From NCBI GenBank assembly GCA_049589355.1, contig JBAWAP010000241.1:1-14084 (forward strand): a DNA stretch of 14,084 bases. The letters run 5' to 3'. This document shows, one piece after another, positions 1-7,600 of this stretch. Each line of letters opens with the position of its first letter. Within the stretch, counting starts at the first letter, position 1. The notes beneath the pieces were generated by a model. It saw only the letters and a program-made list of their open reading frames with translations, was not told where the DNA came from and ran no database searches. The position numbers and the translations under genes were made by a program. Source of the stretch: JBAWAP01 sp049589355 (GTDB lineage: Bacteria; Chloroflexota; Anaerolineae; VGOG01).

Positions 1-669
1 CCCATCCCTCCAACCCTCACCCCCCGCCCTTCGACAGCTACCATCACCCCCACCTCAACCGCCGTGCCTCCAACCTCGACTGCTATGGTCTCACCAGTCG
101 CAAGCATCATATCACCGACCTCAACAGCCACGTCCTCGCCAACTCCAACCCCGACCTCGACGCCCACTGCCACTCCTGCGCCCACCTTCACTCCCACCCC
201 ATCAGGCCCGCCTCCCGCCAGTGCCCCGCCTGATCGCATCGTAATCCCTGCCATCGAACTCGATGCCCCGGTCGTCCCCGTGGGATGGACGCTCACGGAT
301 GAAGGCCCTATCTGGGATGTGGCCGATTATGCCGCCGGCTGGCACAAGACCTCAGCTTACCCCGGTCACGTCGGCAACACCGTCCTCTCAGGACACCACA
401 ACATCAAGGGCCAGGTCTTTCGCTACCTGATTGACCTGGAACCCGGCGACGAAGTGTTCCTCTACGTGGGGGAGACGGCTTATCACTACGTTGTCACGGA
501 GAAGCACCTTTTGGAGGAAAAGGGCCTGTCCGATGAGGTACACCGTAGCAATGCCCAATGGATCGCCCCCACCGACGATGAGCGCCTCACTTTAGTCACC
601 TGTTGGCCCTACACCTCCAATACTCATCGGCTGATCATTGTGGCAAAGCCGGTGATCAGTGATCAGTAA
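1..669 (+). CDS. Sortase family transpeptidase (5'-truncated by window edge)
   Basis: This is a cysteine transpeptidase of the sortase family, expected to act on the outer face of the membrane and anchor or cross-link surface proteins. The reading frame is open from base 1, so the N-terminus, presumably with a membrane anchor, lies outside the window. A GTG at 64 is only a possible internal start. Numbering from that GTG, residues 1-56 form a Pro/Thr/Ser-rich linker and the sortase barrel covers about 57-197. The conserved catalytic elements are visible: His111 in SGHHN, Cys180 in TLVTCWP and Arg189 in THRLIIVA. The stop codon falls inside a short GATCAGT repeat tract, which supplies the last residues (VISDQ). 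The next gene starts 55 bp downstream on the same strand. No LPxTG-type substrate with a terminal membrane segment is visible here. The family is clear; the sortase class is not assigned. Confidence 0.88.
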   Translation, partial: PIPPTLTPRPSTATITPTSTAVPPTSTAMVSPVASIISPTSTATSSPTPTPTSTPTATPAPTFTPTPSGPPPASAPPDRIVIPAIELDAPVVPVGWTLTDEGPIWDVADYAAGWHKTSAYPGHVGNTVLSGHHNIKGQVFRYLIDLEPGDEVFLYVGETAYHYVVTEKHLLEEKGLSDEVHRSNAQWIAPTDDERLTLVTCWPYTSNTHRLIIVAKPVISDQ

Positions 670-709
670 TCAGTGATCAGTATCCAGTACCCAATATCTA
701 ATATCCAAT
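654..709. repeat. Short direct-repeat tract (GATCAGT / CCAATAT units)
   Basis: Four near-identical GATCAGT-type units (gatcagt, gatcagt, aatcagt, gatcagt) are followed by degenerate CCAATATCTAATATCCAATA copies. The tract overlaps the last codons and stop of the sortase gene and fills most of the spacer to the next gene. Low-complexity intergenic repeats like this recur elsewhere in the window. Confidence 0.7.
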
Positions 710-724
710 AATGAGGAAACTTTG

Positions 725-1225
725 ATGAACATACTAGAGATACCTCTGATCGCCAAAATCCGTCGCAACCACGCCTTGGAGCATGCCACCATCCACGTTC
801 TGACCCAGCACAACCCTCAACGATATTGGGTCGGGCGCACCACAACCAGCGGCTTTTACATACTTGGAGAGGTGGAGATAGAGGAGGTAGCTGCCGCTGT
901 TTCTGAGGCCCTGCTCCGCCTGCAGAGAGGTGAGCACTCCCTGGCTGTTCATCCTCGCTGTGGCACCAATTTGGCTACTGCTGGAGTGCTGGCCGGCCTC
1001 TTTTCTTTCGTGGCCATGTCGGGGCGCTCCAAGTCACGCCTGGCCAAGCTGCCCCAAATTCTGTTGGCTACCACCATCGCCGTGATTGCGGCTCAGCCCC
1101 TGGGCCCGGCTCTGCAGAAGTATGTTACCACTCTGCCCGAGGTGGAGGGGGTAACCATCGAGAGGATCACGCGCCAGGAGAGAGGCCGAGTTGTCGTTCA
1201 CCAAGTGAGAACCAAATCCCAATGA
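725..1225 (+). CDS. DUF6391-type small membrane protein
   Basis: This 166-residue protein has no known function. It begins with a short hydrophobic stretch followed by the motif RNHALEHAT (residues 14-22), and then VHPRCGTN (75-82). I associate this pattern with the uncharacterised DUF6391 family. Two hydrophobic segments (about 86-99 and 111-130) could be membrane spans, leaving a charged C-terminal tail. The conserved His/Glu/Cys residues would suit metal binding, but that is only a guess. I chose ATG 725 because a GAGG Shine-Dalgarno (713-716) sits 8 nt upstream; the adjacent TTG at 722 is also in frame. It lies between the sortase and holA genes on the same strand, but the spacers contain repeats, so co-transcription is likely rather than shown. 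Confidence 0.7.
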   Translation: MNILEIPLIAKIRRNHALEHATIHVLTQHNPQRYWVGRTTTSGFYILGEVEIEEVAAAVSEALLRLQRGEHSLAVHPRCGTNLATAGVLAGLFSFVAMSGRSKSRLAKLPQILLATTIAVIAAQPLGPALQKYVTTLPEVEGVTIERITRQERGRVVVHQVRTKSQ

Positions 1226-1227
1226 AG

Positions 1228-1300
1228 CTGGTAGACTGGGAAACTGGTAGATTGGTACATTGATACCAGTCTACCAGTCTACCAATCACCAATTTACCAA
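1228..1300. repeat. Intergenic inverted repeat (CTGGTAGACTGG / CCAGTCTACCAG)
   Basis: The left half contains ctggtagactgg and actggtagattggta. The right half contains their reverse complements, accagtctaccagtctaccaat and further caatttacc copies. The transcript could fold into a long imperfect hairpin. The repeat fills the spacer between the DUF6391-type gene and holA and stops just before the holA ribosome-binding site. Confidence 0.7.
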
Positions 1301-1321
1301 ATTCATTCCCCGGAGGGTTCT

Positions 1322-2308
1322 ATGTTTTATTTGTTTCACGGCGAGGACGAATTCTCCCGCTCCGAGACTCTGGCTGCCTTGAAGGAAAAGATGGGTGACC
1401 CAGGTCTGGCCGAGTTGAACACCACCGTCTTCGATGGCAGCAAGGTCACTCTAGGTGAGCTTCAACATGCTTGTGGGTCTGTCCCCTTCATGGCCGACCG
1501 GCGCCTGGTCATCGTGCAGGGGCTCCTCGCCCGCCTGGAATCCAAGGGAGAAGAGAGGGCCCTGTCCGCCTGGCAGAAGGAGTATTTGGAAGGGTTGACC
1601 CAATACTTACGGCGCCTGCCTGAGACCACGCGCCTGGTCTTCGTCGAGGACAGGCCCATTAGCGAGGCCAATCCCGTTCACCGGTTAGCCCTGGCTGATG
1701 AGCGCGGGCACGTCAAAGAGTTCGAGCCCCCCCAGGGGAGGGCACTAAACCGTTGGATCGAGGAGCGGGTGAGGAAGAAGGAAGGACAGATCGATCCCGC
1801 AGCCGTTGAAACACTGGCCGCCTTCGTGGGTAACGACTTGCGGCTGTTGGACCAGGAGATCGAAAAACTCATCGCCTATGTAGACCGGGCGCGTCCCATC
1901 AGCGAGGATGACGTTCGCTTGCTCGTCAGCTATGTACGGGAGGCCAACATCTTCGAGATGGTGGATGCTTTGGGCCAGCGCGATAGTCAGCAGGCGGCCA
2001 AACTCCTGCACCAGTTGCTAGACGAGGGTGAGCACCCCCTGGCGTTGCTGGGCATGATCGTCCGCCAGTTCAGGACCATGATCCAGGTCAAGGAACTGAA
2101 CGCGCAGGGATTGAGCCAGCAGGACATCGCCGCCAAGCTGGGGCTGCATCGCTTCGTCGTCAAGAAGGCAGTGCGCCAGGCGATGAACTTCTCCATGGAG
2201 CAGTTGGAGGCCATCTATCGGAAGCTATTGGAAACCGACGTGGCCATCAAGACGGGACAGATGGACGAGGTCTTGACCCTGGACATGCTGGTGGTGGAGT
2301 TGACTTGA
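1322..2308 (+). CDS. holA: DNA polymerase III subunit delta
   Basis: The delta subunit of the clamp-loader complex opens the beta sliding clamp for loading onto primed DNA in the cytoplasm. The protein has 328 residues, a usual length for HolA. Visible family features are the N-terminal FYLFHGEDEF strand and loop (2-11), RLVIVQ (61-66), the FVGNDLRLLDQEIEKLIAY helix (168-186), and the C-terminal collar helices. The collar includes NIFEMVDALGQRD (209-221), HPLALLGMIVRQFR (238-251) and the conserved end with LLETDVAIKTGQ (302-313). ATG 1322 is preceded by a strong GGAGGG (1312-1317) 4 nt upstream. The 3' end overlaps the convergent subtilase gene by 62 bp (2247-2308). Function is assigned with high confidence. 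Confidence 0.95.
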   Translation: MFYLFHGEDEFSRSETLAALKEKMGDPGLAELNTTVFDGSKVTLGELQHACGSVPFMADRRLVIVQGLLARLESKGEERALSAWQKEYLEGLTQYLRRLPETTRLVFVEDRPISEANPVHRLALADERGHVKEFEPPQGRALNRWIEERVRKKEGQIDPAAVETLAAFVGNDLRLLDQEIEKLIAYVDRARPISEDDVRLLVSYVREANIFEMVDALGQRDSQQAAKLLHQLLDEGEHPLALLGMIVRQFRTMIQVKELNAQGLSQQDIAAKLGLHRFVVKKAVRQAMNFSMEQLEAIYRKLLETDVAIKTGQMDEVLTLDMLVVELT

Positions 2309-3587
2309 AGACCAAAGGCAGATAAACCTTGAAGACGGCGACGCTGGAGACAGCCTGGTAAGCGTCTATTCGCCCCCAGCCATAGAATTCGTCCCAGCCT
2401 GGCGTGCCCAGGTCACGGACTGTCTCGGTGATGACTCGGGCCACCTCATCGTTGGTTAGATCCGGTTGCACCGACCAGACCAGCCCCGCCAGGCCCGAGA
2501 CGTGGGGCGTGGCCGTGGAAGTGCCGCTGGCAGGCAAGTAAGCATTGTTTAAGATGGTGCTGTAGATGTCCACGCCCGGAGCGGCCACATCCACCTCTGA
2601 GCCGTGATTTGATTCAGACCAACGCCTGTCCCATCTGTCGGTGGCAACCACAGCCAACACACCACTATTCGCGGCGGGGTAGAGCACCGCCCCACTATCG
2701 TTGCCAGCGGCAGCAGCCAGAAGACACCTCTTCTCGCGAGCATAGCCCACTGCTTCCGCTAGAGCAGCAGAATAGTCCTCCCCGCCCAGGCTCAGGTTGA
2801 GGATCCTGGCCCCGTTGCCAGCGGCGTAGACTATGGCGCTGGCCACGTCGGCGTAATTCCCCTTGCCACTGGCATCCAACACCTTCAGCGGCATGATCCT
2901 TGCCCCCCAGGAGACCCCAGCGACGCCCTGGCCGTTATCTGTGTCGGCGGCGGCGATGCCGGCCACGTGCGTGCCATGCCAATAGTCATCTTGCGGCTCG
3001 GCGTCGTCGTTCACGAAATCCCACCCGTGGCTGTCATCAACGTAACCGTTTCCGTCGTCGTCCAGGTCATTGTCAGCGATCTCGTCAGCGTTGGTCCACA
3101 GCTTAGCCACGAGGTCGGGATGGTCCAGGTCCACGCCCGTATCAATGACAGCAATGATGAGATCGTCGCCGGTGGTAAGGTCCCAAGCCTCGGGCGCCCG
3201 GATCCTGGGCAAGTCCCACTGCTCCGTGTAGTGGGGATCATCGGGAATGGTCTCGGCAGCATAAGCGAGGTAGTTGAGCTCAACGAAAGCCAGGCCAGGA
3301 GCGTCCCTCAACTCTTCTATCCACATCAGCTCCTGGCCAGGAGGCACTGCCACACGCTTGACATCGAGAGAGGGGATCTCTCCGACGATTGCCAGGCCCT
3401 TTGCGGCGAGGTTAGCCACCGCCTGGGATGCGCCGACGTCCGTGGCAAACTTGACCAGCACCTCGCCCGGCTTGAATCTCCTGGCTTGCCGCCGTGCCCG
3501 TGAGTTATCCGGCTCTACGGCCGATGCAGGGCTAAGGAGCTCAAAAAGAACGAGCGAAACAATAACCAAGAAGAACGCTCTTTTCAT
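2247..3587 (-). CDS. Secreted subtilisin-family (S8) serine protease
   Basis: This is an extracellular serine endopeptidase of 446 residues from ATG 3587. It has an N-terminal signal peptide (MKRAFFLVIV..., about 1-23), a propeptide-like region beginning KPGEVLVKF (about 39-110), and a catalytic S8 domain. The complete catalytic set is present: Asp149 in AVIDTG, His204 in HGTHVAG, oxyanion Asn296 in AAAGN and Ser357 in GTSTATPH. An Asp/Asn-rich loop (about 165-200) resembles calcium-binding insertions of related proteases. Near the C-terminus is VYLPLVFKS (422-430), followed by a 16-residue tail encoded antisense to the end of holA. A TTG in the same frame at 3632 was not chosen because it lies in the putative -35 box and would place 15 residues before the signal peptide. 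No good Shine-Dalgarno is seen; the predicted leader is only about 10 nt. Downstream of its stop on this strand lies only the antisense of holA. Confidence 0.93.
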   Translation of the reverse strand: MKRAFFLVIVSLVLFELLSPASAVEPDNSRARRQARRFKPGEVLVKFATDVGASQAVANLAAKGLAIVGEIPSLDVKRVAVPPGQELMWIEELRDAPGLAFVELNYLAYAAETIPDDPHYTEQWDLPRIRAPEAWDLTTGDDLIIAVIDTGVDLDHPDLVAKLWTNADEIADNDLDDDGNGYVDDSHGWDFVNDDAEPQDDYWHGTHVAGIAAADTDNGQGVAGVSWGARIMPLKVLDASGKGNYADVASAIVYAAGNGARILNLSLGGEDYSAALAEAVGYAREKRCLLAAAAGNDSGAVLYPAANSGVLAVVATDRWDRRWSESNHGSEVDVAAPGVDIYSTILNNAYLPASGTSTATPHVSGLAGLVWSVQPDLTNDEVARVITETVRDLGTPGWDEFYGWGRIDAYQAVSSVAVFKVYLPLVFKSTPPPACPGSRPRPSVPS

Positions 3588-3603
3588 CGTCAGCACCGCG
3601 CTT

Positions 3604-3632
3604 ATTCTACCGCAACACCTTCCCTTTAGCAA
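3604..3632 (-). promoter_or_regulatory. Putative sigma70-type promoter of the S8 protease gene
   Basis: Read on the minus strand, TTGCTA (3627-3632) and TAGAAT (3604-3609) are separated by exactly 17 nt. This gives 4/6 and 5/6 matches to the consensus. A start site near 3597 would leave a leader of about 10 nt before ATG 3587. Confidence 0.5.
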
Positions 3633-3679
3633 GGGAACCTTTTTGGCCTCTACTCCGTCCTGGTATTAAAGATGCAGCG

Positions 3680-3762
3680 TCATTGCGAGGAGCGAAGCGA
3701 CGAAGCAATCTCCACCGGACAGCAATTGCACCTTGGAGATTGCTTCGCTCCACTCGCAATGA
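3680..3762. repeat. Palindromic repeat element (TCATTGCGAG...CTCGCAATGA)
   Basis: The left arm starts tcattgcgaggagcgaagcg and ends gaagcaatctcc (3680-3713). The right arm (3735-3762) is its imperfect reverse complement, ggagattgcttcgctc then ctcgcaatga. The arms would fold into a long hairpin around a spacer of about 21 nt. I know this sequence type as a dispersed intergenic repeat in many bacterial genomes; it often produces spurious peptides such as CEERSDEAI. It lies between the divergent protease and lipoprotein genes. Confidence 0.85.
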
Positions 3763-3785
3763 CAACTGGAAGGTGGTACCAAGGA

Positions 3786-4517
3786 ATGACAACGAAAGCG
3801 ATTCTTTTGGTAACCCTCGTGGTAACGCTGGTTGTCGCCTCCGGGTGTCAGGATTATAAGTCCCCAACCACTCCGCTGGCCAATCCTGGGGCTGACGAGG
3901 TCGGGCTGACCTCGGTGATTCCTGTGACGGCCACACCCACGACGTTAATTCCCACCACCGTAGAAACCCCTGCGGGCTCTGAGACAGCGATTGCCTTGGC
4001 CAAGGAGGATTTAGCCGGACGCTTGGGGGTAGCCCTGGAAAAAATAACTGCACTGGAGGTAGAAGCGGTGGAGTGGCCGGACACAAGCCTGGGCTGTCCC
4101 CAGCCGGGGAGAATGTACGCCCAGGTCATCACGCCGGGCTATAGGATCATCCTGAAAGTGGGTGGGGAGCGATACGAGTATCACAGTGACAACGAGGGAA
4201 GACAATTGGTACTATGCCAGGACGACAGGGAGAGGATAGAAGTCATCAGAAGCATGGTGAGTCCGGAGAAAGCGATTGCCTCGGCCCGCGAAGACCTGGC
4301 CAAGCGCTTGGGGATACCGGTCGAGGAAGTGACGGTGGTCAGCGTGGTGGGGGATGAGTTCCCTGCCTCCAACCTCGGCTGCCCCTGTCCGAAATGTCCT
4401 GAGCGCCCTATTCCGGCCATCGTGACCGGGCAAAGGATAACCATGGCCGCTCAGGGTAAGAACTACGAGTACCATGCTCGCGGCAACATGGTAGTTTTCT
4501 GTGGGGCAGCGGACTAG
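3786..4517 (+). CDS. Lipoprotein with tandem duplicated Cys-containing domain, function unknown
   Basis: This is a 243-residue predicted lipoprotein. A hydrophobic signal (MTTKAILLVTLVVTLVVASG) leads to lipobox Cys21, followed by a Thr/Pro-rich linker (about 25-65). Two homologous domains follow, at about 66-145 and 162-239. Each has an amphipathic helix (ALAKEDLAGRLG; ASAREDLAKRLG), a LGCP motif, a YEYH motif and a closing Cys (VLC or VFC). Domain 1 has Cys104 and Cys144. Domain 2 has a denser cluster, LGCPCPKCPE (Cys199, 201, 204), plus Cys239, and lacks the YAQVITPGY segment seen in domain 1. I have seen similar domains in Chloroflexota proteins but know no assigned function. I chose ATG 3786 because upstream in-frame codons from 3672 belong to the palindromic repeat, and GGAAGGTGG (3768-3776) is well placed. 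The Cys pairs may be disulfides or a metal site. Confidence 0.8.
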   Translation: MTTKAILLVTLVVTLVVASGCQDYKSPTTPLANPGADEVGLTSVIPVTATPTTLIPTTVETPAGSETAIALAKEDLAGRLGVALEKITALEVEAVEWPDTSLGCPQPGRMYAQVITPGYRIILKVGGERYEYHSDNEGRQLVLCQDDRERIEVIRSMVSPEKAIASAREDLAKRLGIPVEEVTVVSVVGDEFPASNLGCPCPKCPERPIPAIVTGQRITMAAQGKNYEYHARGNMVVFCGAAD

Positions 4518-4522
4518 GGTAT

Positions 4523-4550
4523 CGTCCTGAGCCCGTCGAAGGATCCGCTG
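4523..4550. repeat. Dispersed-repeat fragment (CGTCCTGAGCCCGTCGAAGGATC)
   Basis: The stretch cgtcctgagc-ccgtcgaaggatc matches a repeat type I recognise from many bacterial genomes, whose antisense translation reads ILRRAQDD. It lies just after the lipoprotein stop. No second arm is visible nearby, so it may be a solitary or partial copy. Confidence 0.5.
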
Positions 4551-4581
4551 TGAGCATAGGTGAACAGATACCCGAACGGCT

Positions 4582-4621
4582 AAAAAAGAAGCCATCGAGA
4601 CATGAGTCTCAATGGCTTCTT
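4582..4621 (-). terminator. Intrinsic terminator of the M6/nucleotidase gene
   Basis: On the minus strand the arms AAGAAGCCATTGAGAC and GTCTCGATGGCTTCTT pair with one A-C mismatch around a 4-nt TCAT loop. The stem ends in a run of six T. It begins 30 nt after the TAG at 4651. On the plus strand the stem is not followed by a T-run, so it probably acts in one direction only. Confidence 0.9.
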
Positions 4622-4650
4622 GTGTTACTGACAACGGCAACTGCCAGTCA

Positions 4651-7600
4651 CTATTGGGTGAACACGATCCTGCCCTCGACCTGCGGTGAGACGGGGGTGG
4701 AGGCTTTGATGTAGTCAATGACCGCGTCGCGCACGTAGTACTGGGTGTCCTCGACGATCTGATTCAGTGGCCAGATGGAAACCCCCGCTGCATCGCTGTA
4801 AGAGCAGGCCCCCGCTGCCAGATAGTTGACGGTGGACACGTTGTAGTAGGTGCTGGCATCGGCGAAGTCCACCGGCACGCCGTTGATGGTGAAGGAGACC
4901 ACGTTGTCACCTGTCTCAGGCACCGTGGTGTTGTAAGTGATCACGCCGCCCTTGGACACATCCAGGAAACAGGTGGTGTACCTGTGTTTGTTCTGACGCC
5001 ACAGATCATAGTTGTAGAAGCTCTTTTCCAGGACAGCCTTGATCTGCGGGCCGTTCATCCGCATCACCACCAGGGAGTTCTCGTAGGGCATGAGGGTGAA
5101 CATGTCCTGCACCTTCAGGGTGCCGGTCGGGACAGACGCGTTGGTCATGGCACCAGACAGGTGGAAGTCCACCGCGACCCCACCCTGCTCCAGGGCCCAC
5201 TTGGAGGCGTCCACCTGCAGGTTAGTGCCAGCGGTCTCCTCGGAGAAGGCCGTCCGGGTATCCAGAGCCGCCGTGCTCTCGCCGATCACTTGGCTGGTGT
5301 AGGCGTTCACCTCGGCTAGGTACGGCGCCAGCAGGGCCTCCAGATTGGAATCCGGATTCACCAAACTGGCCAGCAGCAGACGGCTCTCCCGGAAGACAAT
5401 CTTGTAACCGTCAGTGATGTTGCCGGTGTAGCCCACAGTGGTCTTGCCCAGATACGTCGCGTACCGGTTGGCCTGCGCAATCAGCGTCCCCTCAGGGTTG
5501 ATAGTGGAAGTGAGCACCACCCCCGGGTCAAGCATGGTGTGACTGTGGCCGCCGATGATGACATCAATGCCAGCCAGGTTTTGGGCCAGGTAGACGTCGG
5601 TATCCTCAGGCCTGGAACCCTCGTATGGGGAGTAGCCCAGATGCTCCAAGGACACCAGCAGGTCCGGGTCCTCATTGGCTATGATCTGGGGCACCAGGGT
5701 TTGCGCCGCTTCGAACCCTCCCGTGAAGGTCAGGCCCGCGATATTGCTGGGCAGTTCGTAGCTGGGCACCCGCGGGTTGGTCAGACCCATGACAGCGACC
5801 TTGAGGCCCTCTACATCCATGGTGACGTAGTCCTCCACCGGCACGCTGGCCAGACCATAGCGGCCATCATCCGCCACATTGGCCCCCAGCATTGAGAACT
5901 CCGCCTGACTCAGGGCCTTGACGAAGGTCTGGTTCCCGAAGTTGTACTCGTGGTTGCCGATGGCGAAGGCATCGTAGCCCATCATGTTCATGGCGGCCAT
6001 CATCGGGTTGGTCAGCGTCGTCGTCCCGCTAGGCGTCAGGCCAGGCGCATTGCGGAAATAGAAGGCGAAGGAGTTGCCCTGGATGGTGTCGCCAGTACTT
6101 AGCAGGAGTACGTTGGGGTTCTTGGCCCGCTCGGCCTTGACCAGTGAGTACAGGTAGGTCAAGCCCTGGGGCACGCCCCTGTAGAGCTCGCTGTAGACCC
6201 GACCGTGCTCATCGTTGGTGTGCAGGATAGTCACTGCCTTGTCCAGCTTCACGATGCGCTGGCCAAAGTCCGCCGGATTGTTGAGGGGCGAGTTGACCCC
6301 GATCCACTCGTTGAACCCTTCCTGCATGTCGGAGCCGGTGTCGCGGCGGTTAATGCCTTGGATGAAGGCGCTGAAGCTGTCGCCGCCGCTCGCCAGGAAG
6401 TTGTTGGTCACCACACGGTAGGTCTGGGTGTAGACCAGCAACTCGCCGCCCACTTTGACTCCGTAAGCACCCCAGGCGGTCGGGGTGGGACAGTTGCAGT
6501 TGTTGTACCAGTAATTGGTGATGCCTGAGGCCTGAAGGATGCCCTTGTACAGGGTGGCACTCTGATCCAGCAGCGACTGGAGCTGGGCGCCGGTCAGGTC
6601 CATGGTGTACAGCGTGTTGTTGAAGGGCAGGACGCTGAAGGTGTCACCGTAGGTGATGGTGATGGGCAACGAGCCGCCGACCGGCACGACGATGTCCGCC
6701 CGCAGGCCGCCGGCGTTGGTGAAGGCGATTTTCACCGAGCCATTGACCGTGCCATCGTCCAGCATGTCGGCCTTCCAGCGCATCGAGTCAGCCACCATGT
6801 CGCCCATGTTCGACTCGGCGTTGTAGTTGCGTATCAACTCGACGTTGGAGACGCCGACCGGCTGCTGGAGGAGCGGACCGACGGTGCTATCCCAGTACTG
6901 GACCCGCGCGGCGATGTCCGGGTCAGGCGTGATCGCGGTAGTGATGGCGTGGCCTTCCCACTTGGTGACAGTCAGCTTCTTCGTCACCGGGTCCACCGTC
7001 GCATCAACGCGGCCCACCTGCCGACCCGCGTAATATGCCTGGACGATGGTCGTGGTGACGACGCCGTTGCCGACCAGCACCGGCTGGGTCATTGACGTGT
7101 GACTGTGCCCGCCGATGATCAGGTCCACCGGCTTGCCGGCGGCGATCAGCCCTTGGGCCACCGACTTATCGCCCTTGTTAGCGCCACTGTCGTTGACGCC
7201 CTCGTGAGTGAGCAGAATGACCGCGTCGGAGGCCGCCTTGACCTCGTCGTAGTAGCGCAGGACGGCCTGGACGGGATCCTGGAACTCCAGGCCAGCCGTC
7301 GAGCCCGCGACCGTGATGTCGGGCGTCTCCGTGGTAAGCAGGCCGATGATGCCCAGCTTGATCCCGCCGACAGTCACCGTGGTCCAGGGGTCCAGGTACG
7401 ACGGCTGCTGGTTGGTGCCCTGCACCAGAACGTTAGCCGCCAGGAAGGGGAAGGCGGCCTGGTCAACACGGGTTTCCAGCAGGGTCTGGCCCTTGTCAAA
7501 CTCGTGATTGCCGACGGTGGCAACGGCATAGCCCATCCGGTTGTAGAGGTCAATGATGGCCTCACCCTGGGTCAGGGGGCCGTATGGCGTGCCGCCGAAC

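Noticed and set aside
2247..3587. VYLPLVFKS of the S8 protease as a substrate of the sortase at 1-669
   Set aside because: It is not LPxTG-like and no membrane segment with a basic tail follows it.
3672..3785. Upstream in-frame start extending the lipoprotein by 38 residues
   Set aside because: These codons lie in the palindromic repeat (CEERSDEAI-type translation) and would bury the signal peptide inside the protein.
4212..4718. Minus-strand frame of 168 codons
   Set aside because: It is antisense to the lipoprotein, crosses a dispersed repeat and the terminator hairpin, and has no coherent domain.
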